Source of the DNA: Palsa-504 sp963835775 | GTDB lineage: Bacteria > Actinomycetota > Actinomycetes > Streptosporangiales > Streptosporangiaceae | NCBI GenBank assembly: GCA_963835775.1 | Contig: CAWIHB010000013.1 | Coordinates: 246,845-310,844, forward strand | Reading direction: 5' to 3' | DNA: 64,000 nucleotides | Shown: positions 1 through 8,104 of the stretch, piece after piece | How positions within the stretch are numbered: the stretch's first letter is position 1 | Layout of the letters: the number at the start of each line of letters is the position of its first letter | Notes under the pieces: model-generated | Databases searched by the model: none | Seen by the model: only the letters and a program-made list of their open reading frames with translations | What the model was told of the DNA's origin: nothing | Program-made: the position numbers and the translations under genes

Positions 1-606
1 GAGGGCACCTGCGCATCGACCGTCAACCCGCTGGACTGGGTGCGCAAGCCCGGCACGGTCGGGGTGGCGCTGCCGGGTCAGCAGGTGGCCACCATGCGGC
101 CGGACGGCTCGTTCGCCGCGGTCGGCGAGCCGGGCGAGGTGGTCATCCGCGGCGCGAGCGTGATGCGCGGGTACCTGAACCGCCCCGAAGCCACCGCCGA
201 GGCGGTGAGGGGGGAAGGGGAGGTGGGCGGGGGCTGGCTGCACACCGGCGACGTCGGCGTGCTGGACGCAGACGGCTACCTGACGATCGTCGACCGGATC
301 AAGGACATGATCATCCGGGGCGGCGAGAACATCTACCCCCAGGAGATCGAGTCGGTCCTGGCCCGGCACGACGCAGTCCTGGAAGCGGCCGTGATCGGCG
401 CCCCGCACGAGGTATACGGCGAGGTACCGGTGGCCTACGTGGTCACCTACCCGGACACGGCCGTGACGGCCGGCGAACTGCTGGCACTGTGCCGCGGCAA
501 CCTCACCAAGATCAAGATCCCGGTGGCGATCAGCATCGTGCCCGCGCTGCCGAAGAACCCCGTCGGCAAGACCGACAAACCAGCCCTGCGCGCCTCGCGC
601 TCATAG
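1..606 (+). CDS. Acyl-CoA synthetase (AMP-binding), C-terminal part, 5' partial
   Basis: The reading frame is open from the first base, so the N-terminal half lies outside the window. Visible adenylate-forming-enzyme motifs, in order: the GEVVIRG strand, HTGD (core A5/A7 region), the hinge DRIKDMIIRGGENIYP and the C-terminal NPVGKTDK that carries the catalytic lysine. These enzymes activate a carboxylic acid with ATP and transfer it to CoA; the acid is not identifiable from this part. The stop is 50 bases before the DUF3556 gene, suggesting one operon for fatty-acid or lipid modification. Family assignment is secure; substrate is unknown. Confidence 0.92.
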   Translation, partial: EGTCASTVNPLDWVRKPGTVGVALPGQQVATMRPDGSFAAVGEPGEVVIRGASVMRGYLNRPEATAEAVRGEGEVGGGWLHTGDVGVLDADGYLTIVDRIKDMIIRGGENIYPQEIESVLARHDAVLEAAVIGAPHEVYGEVPVAYVVTYPDTAVTAGELLALCRGNLTKIKIPVAISIVPALPKNPVGKTDKPALRASRS

Positions 607-656
607 CCCCGCGGGCTGAGCATCACCCCTCGCCCAGCCATCACCGTAAGGAGACC

Positions 657-2462
657 ATGATGGGATTCACCAAGCCTGACCTGCCAAAGGTCGATCCCGG
701 CACGTTCATGCAGGAACCGCTGATGCACCGGATGAAGGTGCTGGCGCTGCACTGGGCAGAGCGCGGATTCGGCACCCCGCGGATGGTGCACGTGATCTAC
801 ATCGCCAAGCTGCTGACGTTCTACATCCTCGGCGGCGTGGTGATCGCCACCGCGACGTCACACCTGCCCGCGTTCTGGCACGTCGCGCAGTGGTGGAACC
901 AGCCGATCGTGTACGAGAAGGCCGTGCTGTGGACTGTGCTGCTGGAGACCGTGGGGGTGGCCGGGTCATGGGGCCCGCTAGCGGGCAAGTTCAAGCCGAT
1001 GACCGGCGGCATCCTGTTCTGGGCACGGACCGGCACGATCCGGCTACGGCCGTGGAAGCGGGTTCCGCTCACGGCCGGTGACCGCCGGACTCCCGCGGAT
1101 GTCGCGCTCTACCTCGCGCTCATCGTCAGCGTGATCATCCCCCTGCTCGTCCCTGGTGTGCACAGCTCCTCGCTGTCCGCCGCGGTGCCCGGCAACACCT
1201 CCGGCGTGGTCAGCCCGGTGCTCATCGTCCCGGTGGTGGTGCTGCTCGTGCTCAACGGGCTGCGGGACAAGATCATCTTCCTGGCCGCGCGCGGCGAGCA
1301 GTACCTGCCCGCCCTGGTGTTCTTCACCGTGCTGCCGTTCACCGACATGATCATCGCGCTCAAGCTGCTGATCGTCACGGTCTGGGTCGGCGCCGGCTTC
1401 TCCAAGTTCGGCAGGCACTTCGCGAACGTGGTGCCGCCCATGGTCAGCAACAGCCCCGCCGTGCCGTTCCGGTGGCTCAAGCGGGCGCACTACCGTGACT
1501 TCCCCCGCGACATCCGCCCGTCCCGGCTCGCCCACCTGATGGCGCACGGCGGCGGCACGATCGTCGAGATCATCACCCCGCTGGTGCTGCTGCTGTCTCC
1601 GTGGAAGCCGGTGACCCTGGCCGCGGTCGCTGTCATGGTGATCTTCCACCTGTTCATCACCTCGACGTTCCCGCTGGCCGTGCCGCTGGAGTGGAACGTG
1701 CTGTTCGGCTACGCCACGGTATTCCTGTTCGCCGGCTACCCCACCTGGCCCGGCTACGGCGTCACGAACATGTCCCCGCCGTGGCTGGTGCTGGTGATCG
1801 TGGCCGCGCTGCTGTTCTTCCCCGTGCTCGGCAACCTGCGCCCGGACCTGGTCTCGTTCCTGCCCTCGATGCGCCAGTACGCCGGCAACTGGGCGTCCGC
1901 GCTGTGGGCGTTCACGCCGGGCGCCGAGGAGAAGCTCAACGCGGTCAAGCGGCCGACGGCCAACCAGGTCGACCAGCTCGTGGCCTTCGGCTATGACCGC
2001 GAGTGGGCCGACGTGACCATGCAGCTGACGATCGCGTGGCGGACCATGCACAGCCAGGGCCGCGGCCTGTTCTCGCTGCTGCTGCGGCACCTGCCCGACA
2101 TCGACACCCGGACCGTGCGCGAGGCTGAGTTCGTGTGCAACTCGCTCGTCGGGTTCAACTTCGGCGACGGGCACCTGCACAACGAGGACCTGATCAGGGC
2201 GGTGCAGGCGCAGGCCGGCTTCGAGCCCGGCGAGCTGGTCGTGGCCTGGGTGGAGTCCCAGCCGGTGCACCGCGGCGACCAGGCGTACAAGGTGATCGAC
2301 GCGGCGCTCGGCGTCATCGAGCGCGGCACGTGGCAGGTCGCCGACGCGGTCGCCGAGCAGCCGTGGCTGCCCAACGGGCCGATCCCGGTGCAGGTGACCT
2401 GGTCACGGGCGGGCGCCCGGCAGGCCGTCAGCGAGCAGCACGACGGGGAGGTGGCGGCATGA
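657..2462 (+). CDS. DUF3556 family multi-pass membrane protein
   Basis: About 601 residues. The start is the ATG at 657 (a second ATG follows at 660) behind the purine-rich site TAAGGAG; the frame is open further upstream but overlaps the preceding gene. The N-terminus (GFTKPDLPKVDPGTF, then HWAERGFGTP) matches what I recall of DUF3556, a mycobacterial/actinobacterial family without known function. At least eight hydrophobic segments lie between roughly residues 45 and 400; the C-terminal third is soluble. Its stop overlaps the ATG of the next gene (ATGA, 2459-2462), so the two are translationally coupled. A role in lipid metabolism at the membrane is inferred only from its neighbours. Confidence 0.85.
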   Translation: MMGFTKPDLPKVDPGTFMQEPLMHRMKVLALHWAERGFGTPRMVHVIYIAKLLTFYILGGVVIATATSHLPAFWHVAQWWNQPIVYEKAVLWTVLLETVGVAGSWGPLAGKFKPMTGGILFWARTGTIRLRPWKRVPLTAGDRRTPADVALYLALIVSVIIPLLVPGVHSSSLSAAVPGNTSGVVSPVLIVPVVVLLVLNGLRDKIIFLAARGEQYLPALVFFTVLPFTDMIIALKLLIVTVWVGAGFSKFGRHFANVVPPMVSNSPAVPFRWLKRAHYRDFPRDIRPSRLAHLMAHGGGTIVEIITPLVLLLSPWKPVTLAAVAVMVIFHLFITSTFPLAVPLEWNVLFGYATVFLFAGYPTWPGYGVTNMSPPWLVLVIVAALLFFPVLGNLRPDLVSFLPSMRQYAGNWASALWAFTPGAEEKLNAVKRPTANQVDQLVAFGYDREWADVTMQLTIAWRTMHSQGRGLFSLLLRHLPDIDTRTVREAEFVCNSLVGFNFGDGHLHNEDLIRAVQAQAGFEPGELVVAWVESQPVHRGDQAYKVIDAALGVIERGTWQVADAVAEQPWLPNGPIPVQVTWSRAGARQAVSEQHDGEVAA

Positions 2463-3883
2463 CCACCGCGACGGTGGTGGGCGGCGGGCCCAACGGGCTC
2501 GCCGCCGCCGCGGCCCTCGCCCGGCAAGGCGTGCAGGTCACCGTGCTCGAGGCGGCCGACAAGCCCGGCGGCGGCGCGCGCTCCGGTGAGTCGCTGCTGC
2601 CCGGCCTGCTGCACGACCACTGCTCGGCCTTCCACCCGATGGCCGTCGGCTCTCCGTTCCTGACTGGCCTGGGCCTGGACAGGTACGGATTGTCCTGGCG
2701 CTGGCCGGAGATCGACTGCGCGCACCCGCTCGACGGCGGTGAGGCTGGCCTGCTGTACCGGTCAGTCGAGGACACCGCGGCCGGGCTGGGCCGCGACGGA
2801 GCCCGCTGGCATCTGGCCTTCGGCCGCCCCTCCGCCGAATACGACAAGCTGGCCGGCGACATCATGCGGCCGCTGCTGCGGGCACCCAGCCACCCGCTGG
2901 CGCTGGCCAGGTTCGGGCTGCCGACGCTGCTGCCCGGCTCGGCGTTCGCCCGCCTGTTCGCCACCCAGAAGGGGCGTGCGCTGTTCGGCGGGGTGGCAGC
3001 GCACGCGTTCCGGCCATTGCACCAGCCGCTCACCTCGGCGATCGGCGCCGGCATCATCACCGCAGGGCACCGCTGGGGCTGGCCAGTCGCGGCCGGCGGC
3101 TCCGGGTCGATCACCGCGGCGCTCGCCGCGCTGCTCACCGACTTGGGCGGCAAGATCGAGACGGGCACCCGGGTCACGACGGCATCACAGCTGCCCGCGG
3201 CGGACGTGACATTGTTCGACCTCGCCCCGGCAGCGGTCGCTGACCTGCTCGGCAACACGCTGCCCGCGCGAGTGGCCCGGGCGTTCCGCCGGTTCCGCCG
3301 CGCGCCGGGAGCGTTCAAGGTCGACTTCGCGGTCGAGGGCGGCGTGCCGTGGGTCAACCCCGATGCGGGCCGGGCCGGCACCGTGCACCTGGGCGGCAGC
3401 TACACCGAGATCGCCGCCACGGAGCGGGAAATCAACACCGGGCGGATGCCGGAGCGGCCCTTCGTGCTGGTCGGACAGCAGTACCTGGCCGATCCGCAGC
3501 GGTCGGCCGGGAACATCCACCCGGTCTACAGCTACGCACACGTGCCACACGGCTACGACGGGGACGCCACCGAGGCGATCATCGCGCAGATCGAGCGGTT
3601 CGCCCCCGGGTTCCGCGAGCGGATCGCCGGCCAGGCATCCTACGGCCCGGCCTGCCTCGCCGCCGCCAATCCGAACTTCGCCGGCGGCGACATCATCACC
3701 GGAGCCAAGGACGTGCGCCAGCTCGTCTTCGGCCCCCGCACCACCCTGTCCCCCTACCACCTCGGCATCCCGGGCATGTACCTCTGCTCAGCGGCGACAC
3801 CACCCGGACCCGGCGTGCACGGCATGTGCGGCGCAAACGCCGCCGCGGAAGCGCTTCACTACCTCCACCGCGAGAAAGGCTAG
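2459..3883 (+). CDS. FAD-dependent oxidoreductase, phytoene dehydrogenase/CrtI-like
   Basis: About 474 residues starting at the ATG overlapping the DUF3556 stop. The N-terminus has a Rossmann dinucleotide site (VVGGGPNGLAAAAALA) followed by an acidic residue after the second strand (VLEAADKPGGGARS), typical of flavin amine-oxidase/phytoene-desaturase-like enzymes. The C-terminus carries the second FAD contact region (GMYLCSAATPPGPGVHGMCG), also usual in this family. It is expected to be a flavoprotein that oxidises or saturates a hydrophobic substrate. Coupling to DUF3556 and an acyl-CoA synthetase suggests a lipid or polyprenyl substrate, but that is inference. Confidence 0.88.
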   Translation: MTTATVVGGGPNGLAAAAALARQGVQVTVLEAADKPGGGARSGESLLPGLLHDHCSAFHPMAVGSPFLTGLGLDRYGLSWRWPEIDCAHPLDGGEAGLLYRSVEDTAAGLGRDGARWHLAFGRPSAEYDKLAGDIMRPLLRAPSHPLALARFGLPTLLPGSAFARLFATQKGRALFGGVAAHAFRPLHQPLTSAIGAGIITAGHRWGWPVAAGGSGSITAALAALLTDLGGKIETGTRVTTASQLPAADVTLFDLAPAAVADLLGNTLPARVARAFRRFRRAPGAFKVDFAVEGGVPWVNPDAGRAGTVHLGGSYTEIAATEREINTGRMPERPFVLVGQQYLADPQRSAGNIHPVYSYAHVPHGYDGDATEAIIAQIERFAPGFRERIAGQASYGPACLAAANPNFAGGDIITGAKDVRQLVFGPRTTLSPYHLGIPGMYLCSAATPPGPGVHGMCGANAAAEALHYLHREKG

Positions 3884-4018
3884 CGCCCGCTAGGCCCCGA
3901 CTGGATAGCCGAGCTTGGTCTACGGTTTCTCCCAGATCGTGATGGATGTCCAGCCGCGCGAGACCGGGCGCTCGGTCATGGAGAAACATGCGGCCTGAGC
4001 CGGCAAGGAGGCACCAGG

Positions 4019-4426
4019 ATGGCCAAAATTGACCTGCCGATCAGACTCCAGCGCCACCCTGTTGTCCTGGAGGAACAGGCGCGCCGGGCCGCCGACATTC
4101 AGCTGCGGATCGCTGACTTGATCACCGCTTTCGCGGGGTCGATGAACTTCGTCTACCTGCACATCGCGCTGTTCACCGTCTGGATGCTGTTCATCGAGTC
4201 CAAACCGTGGCCGACGCTGACGCTGATCGTGTCGCTGGAAGCGATCTTCCTGTCCACGTTCGTCATGATCGGCCAGAACCGGCAGGCGGCATTCCAGCAG
4301 GCCAAAGCGGATCACGACTTCACCGAACAGGAGCTGGAGCTCAAAACCAACACAGAGCTGACCCGGGAGATCCACAGGCTCACTACCGAGCTGCACAGAC
4401 GGGTGATAGGCGACCCCGCCCAGTAG
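4019..4426 (+). CDS. DUF1003 family small membrane protein
   Basis: 135 residues; ATG preceded by AAGGAGG at an 8-base spacing. Two hydrophobic helices (about residues 38-58 and 66-87) are followed by NRQAAFQQAKADHDFTEQE, a stretch strongly characteristic of DUF1003, and then a charged, probably coiled tail. The family has no settled biochemical role. It stands alone, 135 bases after the FAD enzyme, with its own ribosome-binding site. Confidence 0.87.
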   Translation: MAKIDLPIRLQRHPVVLEEQARRAADIQLRIADLITAFAGSMNFVYLHIALFTVWMLFIESKPWPTLTLIVSLEAIFLSTFVMIGQNRQAAFQQAKADHDFTEQELELKTNTELTREIHRLTTELHRRVIGDPAQ

Positions 4427-4525
4427 CGGTCTGGTCACGTCCCGTCCCGGCGCTGGGGAGGTCGCAACTCTCGCCCGGGGATGCCCATTGGCGGAGTCGG
4501 CCGGGCTGGTCGCGCTGGCCGCTGG

Positions 4526-5497
4526 TTAAGGGGCCGGTCTCGCGCGCCGATGTGGTGGGCTGGGAGGTGGGAACGGCGCGGATGGTGAGGCGCCTGGGTG
4601 GCGGGGGGAGATCCGGACACGCAGCGCCGCTGGCCGGATGGTGAACCGCAGCGGCGGGCTGAGGTCCACCGGCTCGCCGTCAACCCCGGCGTGTACCGGT
4701 GCGGAGGCGTTCACCTCCAGGCGCGGTGCGCTCCAGGCCCGCCCGAGAGGGTGCGGGCTGTCGCGCGGCAGGTCGAGGATGACGATTCCGAGCTGGCCGG
4801 TGTCGAGCGCAGGGCGGGTGCCGCGGACCAGCGGGCGTTCCAGTGCGTAGGGGTTGTTGGACACCAGCACGACGTCGAGGTGAGCGTGTTCGTGCCCGGT
4901 GTCGTCGGCCAGGCGCAGGGCGGGCGCTTGCCCGCTGGGCCCGAGCACCTGCTCGGCGGTCTCCAGGAGCGTGCGGACCTTGGCGTCGCGGTAGGCCGGG
5001 TTGCGGACGGCATCGCCGTAGATCCCGAGCGAGACATTGTTGAGAAACATGCGGTCGCTGACTTCGGCGACGTCGATCCGGCGCTCGACCCCCTCGGTGA
5101 ACGCCTCCAGCGCGCCGGCGAGGTCGCGCCGGTCCACCCCCAGGTCGAGCGCGAAATGGTTGCGGGTCCCGGCCGGAACGCACACGAACGGAAGCCCGTG
5201 CGCGGCGGCCACCGCGGCCACGACGGCCAGCGACCCGTCGCCGCCGGCCATGCCCAGCGCGTCCGCGCCGCTGGCTACAGCCGCACGGACCAGCGCCGCC
5301 AGGTTGTGGCCGGGGGCCAGGATCACCACCTCGATGCCCAGTTCCCGCGCCCGTTCGGCGATGTTGGCCCGCGCTGCCGCACCGCCGCCAGACCGGGGGT
5401 TGACCAGTAGCACCGGCCGGCGCGGTGGATCAGCGGGCCGCCAGCCGAAACGCGACAAGTCCCGTGGGGGCGGGCTCATGGGAGGCACCGAGGACAT
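4526..5497 (-). CDS. Diacylglycerol kinase catalytic-domain protein (lipid/sphingosine kinase-like)
   Basis: About 323 residues if started at the ATG at 5497. A downstream ATG at 5479 and an upstream one at 5683 are also in frame, and none has a strong ribosome-binding site. The DAGK fold is recognisable from VNPRSGGG near the N-terminus, GMAGGDGSLA (the nucleotide-binding GGDGT motif with Ser for Thr) and PAGTRNHFALDLG. These enzymes phosphorylate diacylglycerol or a related lipid using ATP. The C-terminus ends in a proline/serine/arginine-rich tail that is probably disordered. It is transcribed toward the DUF1003 gene (convergent). Confidence 0.88.
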   Translation of the reverse strand: MSSVPPMSPPPRDLSRFGWRPADPPRRPVLLVNPRSGGGAAARANIAERARELGIEVVILAPGHNLAALVRAAVASGADALGMAGGDGSLAVVAAVAAAHGLPFVCVPAGTRNHFALDLGVDRRDLAGALEAFTEGVERRIDVAEVSDRMFLNNVSLGIYGDAVRNPAYRDAKVRTLLETAEQVLGPSGQAPALRLADDTGHEHAHLDVVLVSNNPYALERPLVRGTRPALDTGQLGIVILDLPRDSPHPLGRAWSAPRLEVNASAPVHAGVDGEPVDLSPPLRFTIRPAALRVRISPRHPGASPSAPFPPPSPPHRRARPAP

Positions 5498-5683
5498 CGG
5501 CCGGTGCCTGGTGCCGTCGCCGGCGGCCGCCGGGCGAGGATGCGCCGGGCTGAGGCGCGCAGACCACGCCCGGCCTGCGGGTTCATGGTGACCACAGCGG
5601 CCCGGTACCGGCGATGCCGTTTCACTGCTTCCTCTCCGGGGCGACGGTGACGATGATACCCAAACGCCCCGCGGCCGGATCAT

Positions 5684-6217
5684 GACCTCTGCGGGGCGGG
5701 GCTGGGGACCAGGCGCGGCCGGGTGGCCAGCCGGACGGCCGGCGTCAGGCCGCCCGGCCTTTCCCGGAGCACCGGGTCCAGGGCCCTGCTCGTGTGGCGC
5801 CCGCCGATGCCGCCGCGCTCGTGGACCCGCCTGGCAACCCAGGGCCCGCTACCAGGTCGGCCACGCCGCCTTGCGGGTTCGGCAGAGTGGCTGCGGGCCG
5901 CCGAGATGCAGCAGGGCAGTGTCACCTGTTCCTGCTCGAAAGAACCGCGGAGATGGCCCGGCTGATCGCCACCTTCCTGTGCAGCGAGCCTCCCCCTTCC
6001 TAGCCCGCGGCGCGCCGTCGAACGGCTCATTGGCCAGATCTGGTCGATCTGCGCACAACCGCAACCATGAGATCGTCAGTGGCCAAGACGCATACTCAGC
6101 AGGGCGGCGGAGAGCGTAAGTGTGCTACCTGATCGGTGTTCACTGTCCGTGACTGTCCAGCCTCGGTTGTAGCTTGGCTGATAGGCATTGTGGGCCTTGC
6201 GCAACCCGCACCTGAGA
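5684..6217. other. Intergenic stretch, no gene seen
   Basis: No reading frame here has a convincing family signature, ribosome-binding site or neighbour relationship. The open frames on both strands are low-complexity products of high GC content. The only coding-like sequence starts at about 6218. Confidence 0.5.
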
Positions 6218-6502
6218 TGTGCCGCGGACTCCTACGACCGCGCCGCCCGCGCCGCCTACGGGCGGATCCCGGCGCCCAGCTACGACGGCGACCAGCTACG
6301 CCGCACCGCCCGGATGATCGCCCTGGCCGGGAACCTGACCGCCGACACCACCCTCATGGCCATCGCCCTGGTAGCCCAGCTCGTCGCCCTGGCCGCCGCC
6401 GTCGCCGAACTACGCCAAGCCCAGCAGCACGCCGCCCAGGCAGCAGCAGCCCGCACCGCCGCCGCCCACCTGCACGCGGCCGTCACCCAAGCCCGGACGC
6501 GT
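6218..6502 (+). pseudogene. Relaxase/mobilisation-type C-terminal remnant
   Basis: An open segment reads DSYDRAARAAYGRIPAP, then LRRTARMIALAG, and a helical AVAELRQAQQHAAQAAAAR segment. I recognise this as the C-terminal end of actinobacterial relaxase/mobilisation-associated proteins found on integrative elements. The N-terminal relaxase domain, a start site and the rest of the gene are missing, and the frame continues downstream into non-coding sequence. It therefore looks like a truncated footprint of a mobile element. The identification rests on recall of the sequence pattern and has moderate certainty. Confidence 0.5.
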
Positions 6503-7201
6503 GCGCCACGCTTTGGCCATCCTCAGTCGCAGCGAACCACCCGGGCAGCCAACGCCGCGCAGGATGCCCACCGAGACTTCCCAGCAGGTGTGAGACCGAC
6601 CCAGCAGCCAGCGCACCAGGCGGCATCCCTACGTCCACCTTCGCCACGGCCGGGACGCATCCCACCGCGAAGAACCGGCCGGGTCCGTAACACGGGAGGT
6701 GCCGCCTTTGGGATGTGCGCGCTCAGCCTCGTGGCCTTCGGTTGATGCTGCACGGGCAATCGTGAGCAGTGGGGCCCGATCTATGCCACCAGGGCTTGCG
6801 GCCAAGGTCGTAGCCGAAAAGCGGACGTTGTTTGGGCGCATCATTATGCGCAGGCCGAAATGATCATTCGATGATGACAATTCTGTCCGTACCATCCGAT
6901 CAAGCGCGTGAGCCATCTCGGAAGCGGCCAGATCGCCGAATTGGGCGTTGCGCCTTCTGCAGGTATTGGCGGCGCTAGGCAACACTGATGATCCAGATAT
7001 GTGCGCCGGGCTGATAACGCGCTTATCTGGCGAGGCAGGACTGCAGATGCCGGACCTGGGCCCGCCGCCGTGGTCTCCGGGCCCGGGTCAATATGCATCC
7101 CGGGCAGCGCTCGCGAGCGGGCCCCGGGCTCGGCCTGATGAAGCCAATCATCTAACGCGAAGGCCGGGCGGCGCGTTGCGGCTGCCGTCCGCTGGTTCCG
7201 G
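6503..7201. other. Intergenic stretch, no gene seen
   Basis: Between the relaxase-like remnant and the dienelactone hydrolase gene I see no supported coding region, repeat or RNA. A slightly AT-richer patch at about 6780-7030 has no recognisable feature. Confidence 0.5.
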
Positions 7202-7915
7202 TCAGCTCCTGAGGTGCTCGTCGAAGAACGCGACGATGCGGCGGCGGGCGTCTTGTGCCGATGGCTCGTGGTAGGCGCTGCGCGACAGGCGGGCTAGCGT
7301 GATCATCAGCCTGGAGGCGTCGACGGGGTCGTGGTCGTTGAGGAACGAATGCGCTGCGCCGGAGTACTCCTTGACGTCATGGGCCACGCCAGCGGCTGAC
7401 AGCGCCCGCTCCAGCTTGCTGGCCGCGCCCCGCTGCGTCCAGTCTCTGGCCCCGTAGCTTGCGATGATCGGGCACGCGCCCGCCAGGAACGACTCGGCGT
7501 CTTTGGGCACGCCGCCGTAGTTGGCACTGACCGCCGCGTAGCGGTGGCCGGGGGCTAGCGCCAGCGCGAATCCGCCGCCCATGCAGAACCCGATCACGCC
7601 GATCCTGCCGGTGCAATCCTCCCGTCGCGCGAGCCAGGACCGGGCCGCCTCGATGTCCTCGAAGGTCCGGCCCTTCCTGGCGATGGCGTCACGGAAGATC
7701 GTTCGCAGGCACATGATCTTGCTGCCCCGGAAGAACAGATCGGGCGCCACGGCCAGATAGCCGTCCGACGCCAGCCAGTCGGCCTGGTTGCGCAGATCGT
7801 GACTCATCCCCAGGACATCGGAGATGATCACCACGCCCGGCCACCGGCCCGGGCCGTCTGGCACGGCCAGATACGCCGGCATGTCATCCGGGATCGGGAT
7901 CTTCACCGCGCCCAC
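7202..7915 (-). CDS. Dienelactone hydrolase family protein
   Basis: About 237 residues from a GTG at 7915, chosen because GGAGG lies 7 bases upstream; the ATG at 7972 has no such site and adds an unrelated leader. It is an alpha/beta-hydrolase with the DLH nucleophile elbow GFCMGGG (Cys about residue 111), an acid in SYGARD (Asp about 158) and a His in SGAAHSF (about 189). That is the Cys-Asp-His triad of this family. DLH-like enzymes open lactones or cleave esters; the substrate here is unknown. It is divergent from the fusion gene at 8105. Confidence 0.9.
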   Translation of the reverse strand: MGAVKIPIPDDMPAYLAVPDGPGRWPGVVIISDVLGMSHDLRNQADWLASDGYLAVAPDLFFRGSKIMCLRTIFRDAIARKGRTFEDIEAARSWLARREDCTGRIGVIGFCMGGGFALALAPGHRYAAVSANYGGVPKDAESFLAGACPIIASYGARDWTQRGAASKLERALSAAGVAHDVKEYSGAAHSFLNDHDPVDASRLMITLARLSRSAYHEPSAQDARRRIVAFFDEHLRS

Positions 7916-8104
7916 GACCACACCTCCGCGCACTGGGCACCATGCTCCGGGGGGAGTTCTCGCACCGGCCAAGGATAAACCCGACAGCAGCTACCCGGCT
8001 GTCTTGCGGAGCGAGGGGCGCGGCGGACGTCGAGCAGCAGTTCATGGGCCGTTCGCCTCTGGTGTCCTGCATGCTCTCGCCAGACGATCAAAGCGGAGGC
8101 GGTA

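Noticed and set aside
489..656. N-terminal extension of the DUF3556 gene
   Set aside because: It overlaps the acyl-CoA synthetase end, is Pro/Arg-rich, and the ATG at 657 has a clear ribosome-binding site.
1044..2270. A 408-codon open frame opposite the DUF3556 gene
   Set aside because: His/Gln/Arg-rich shadow of a strongly supported gene; no start signal.
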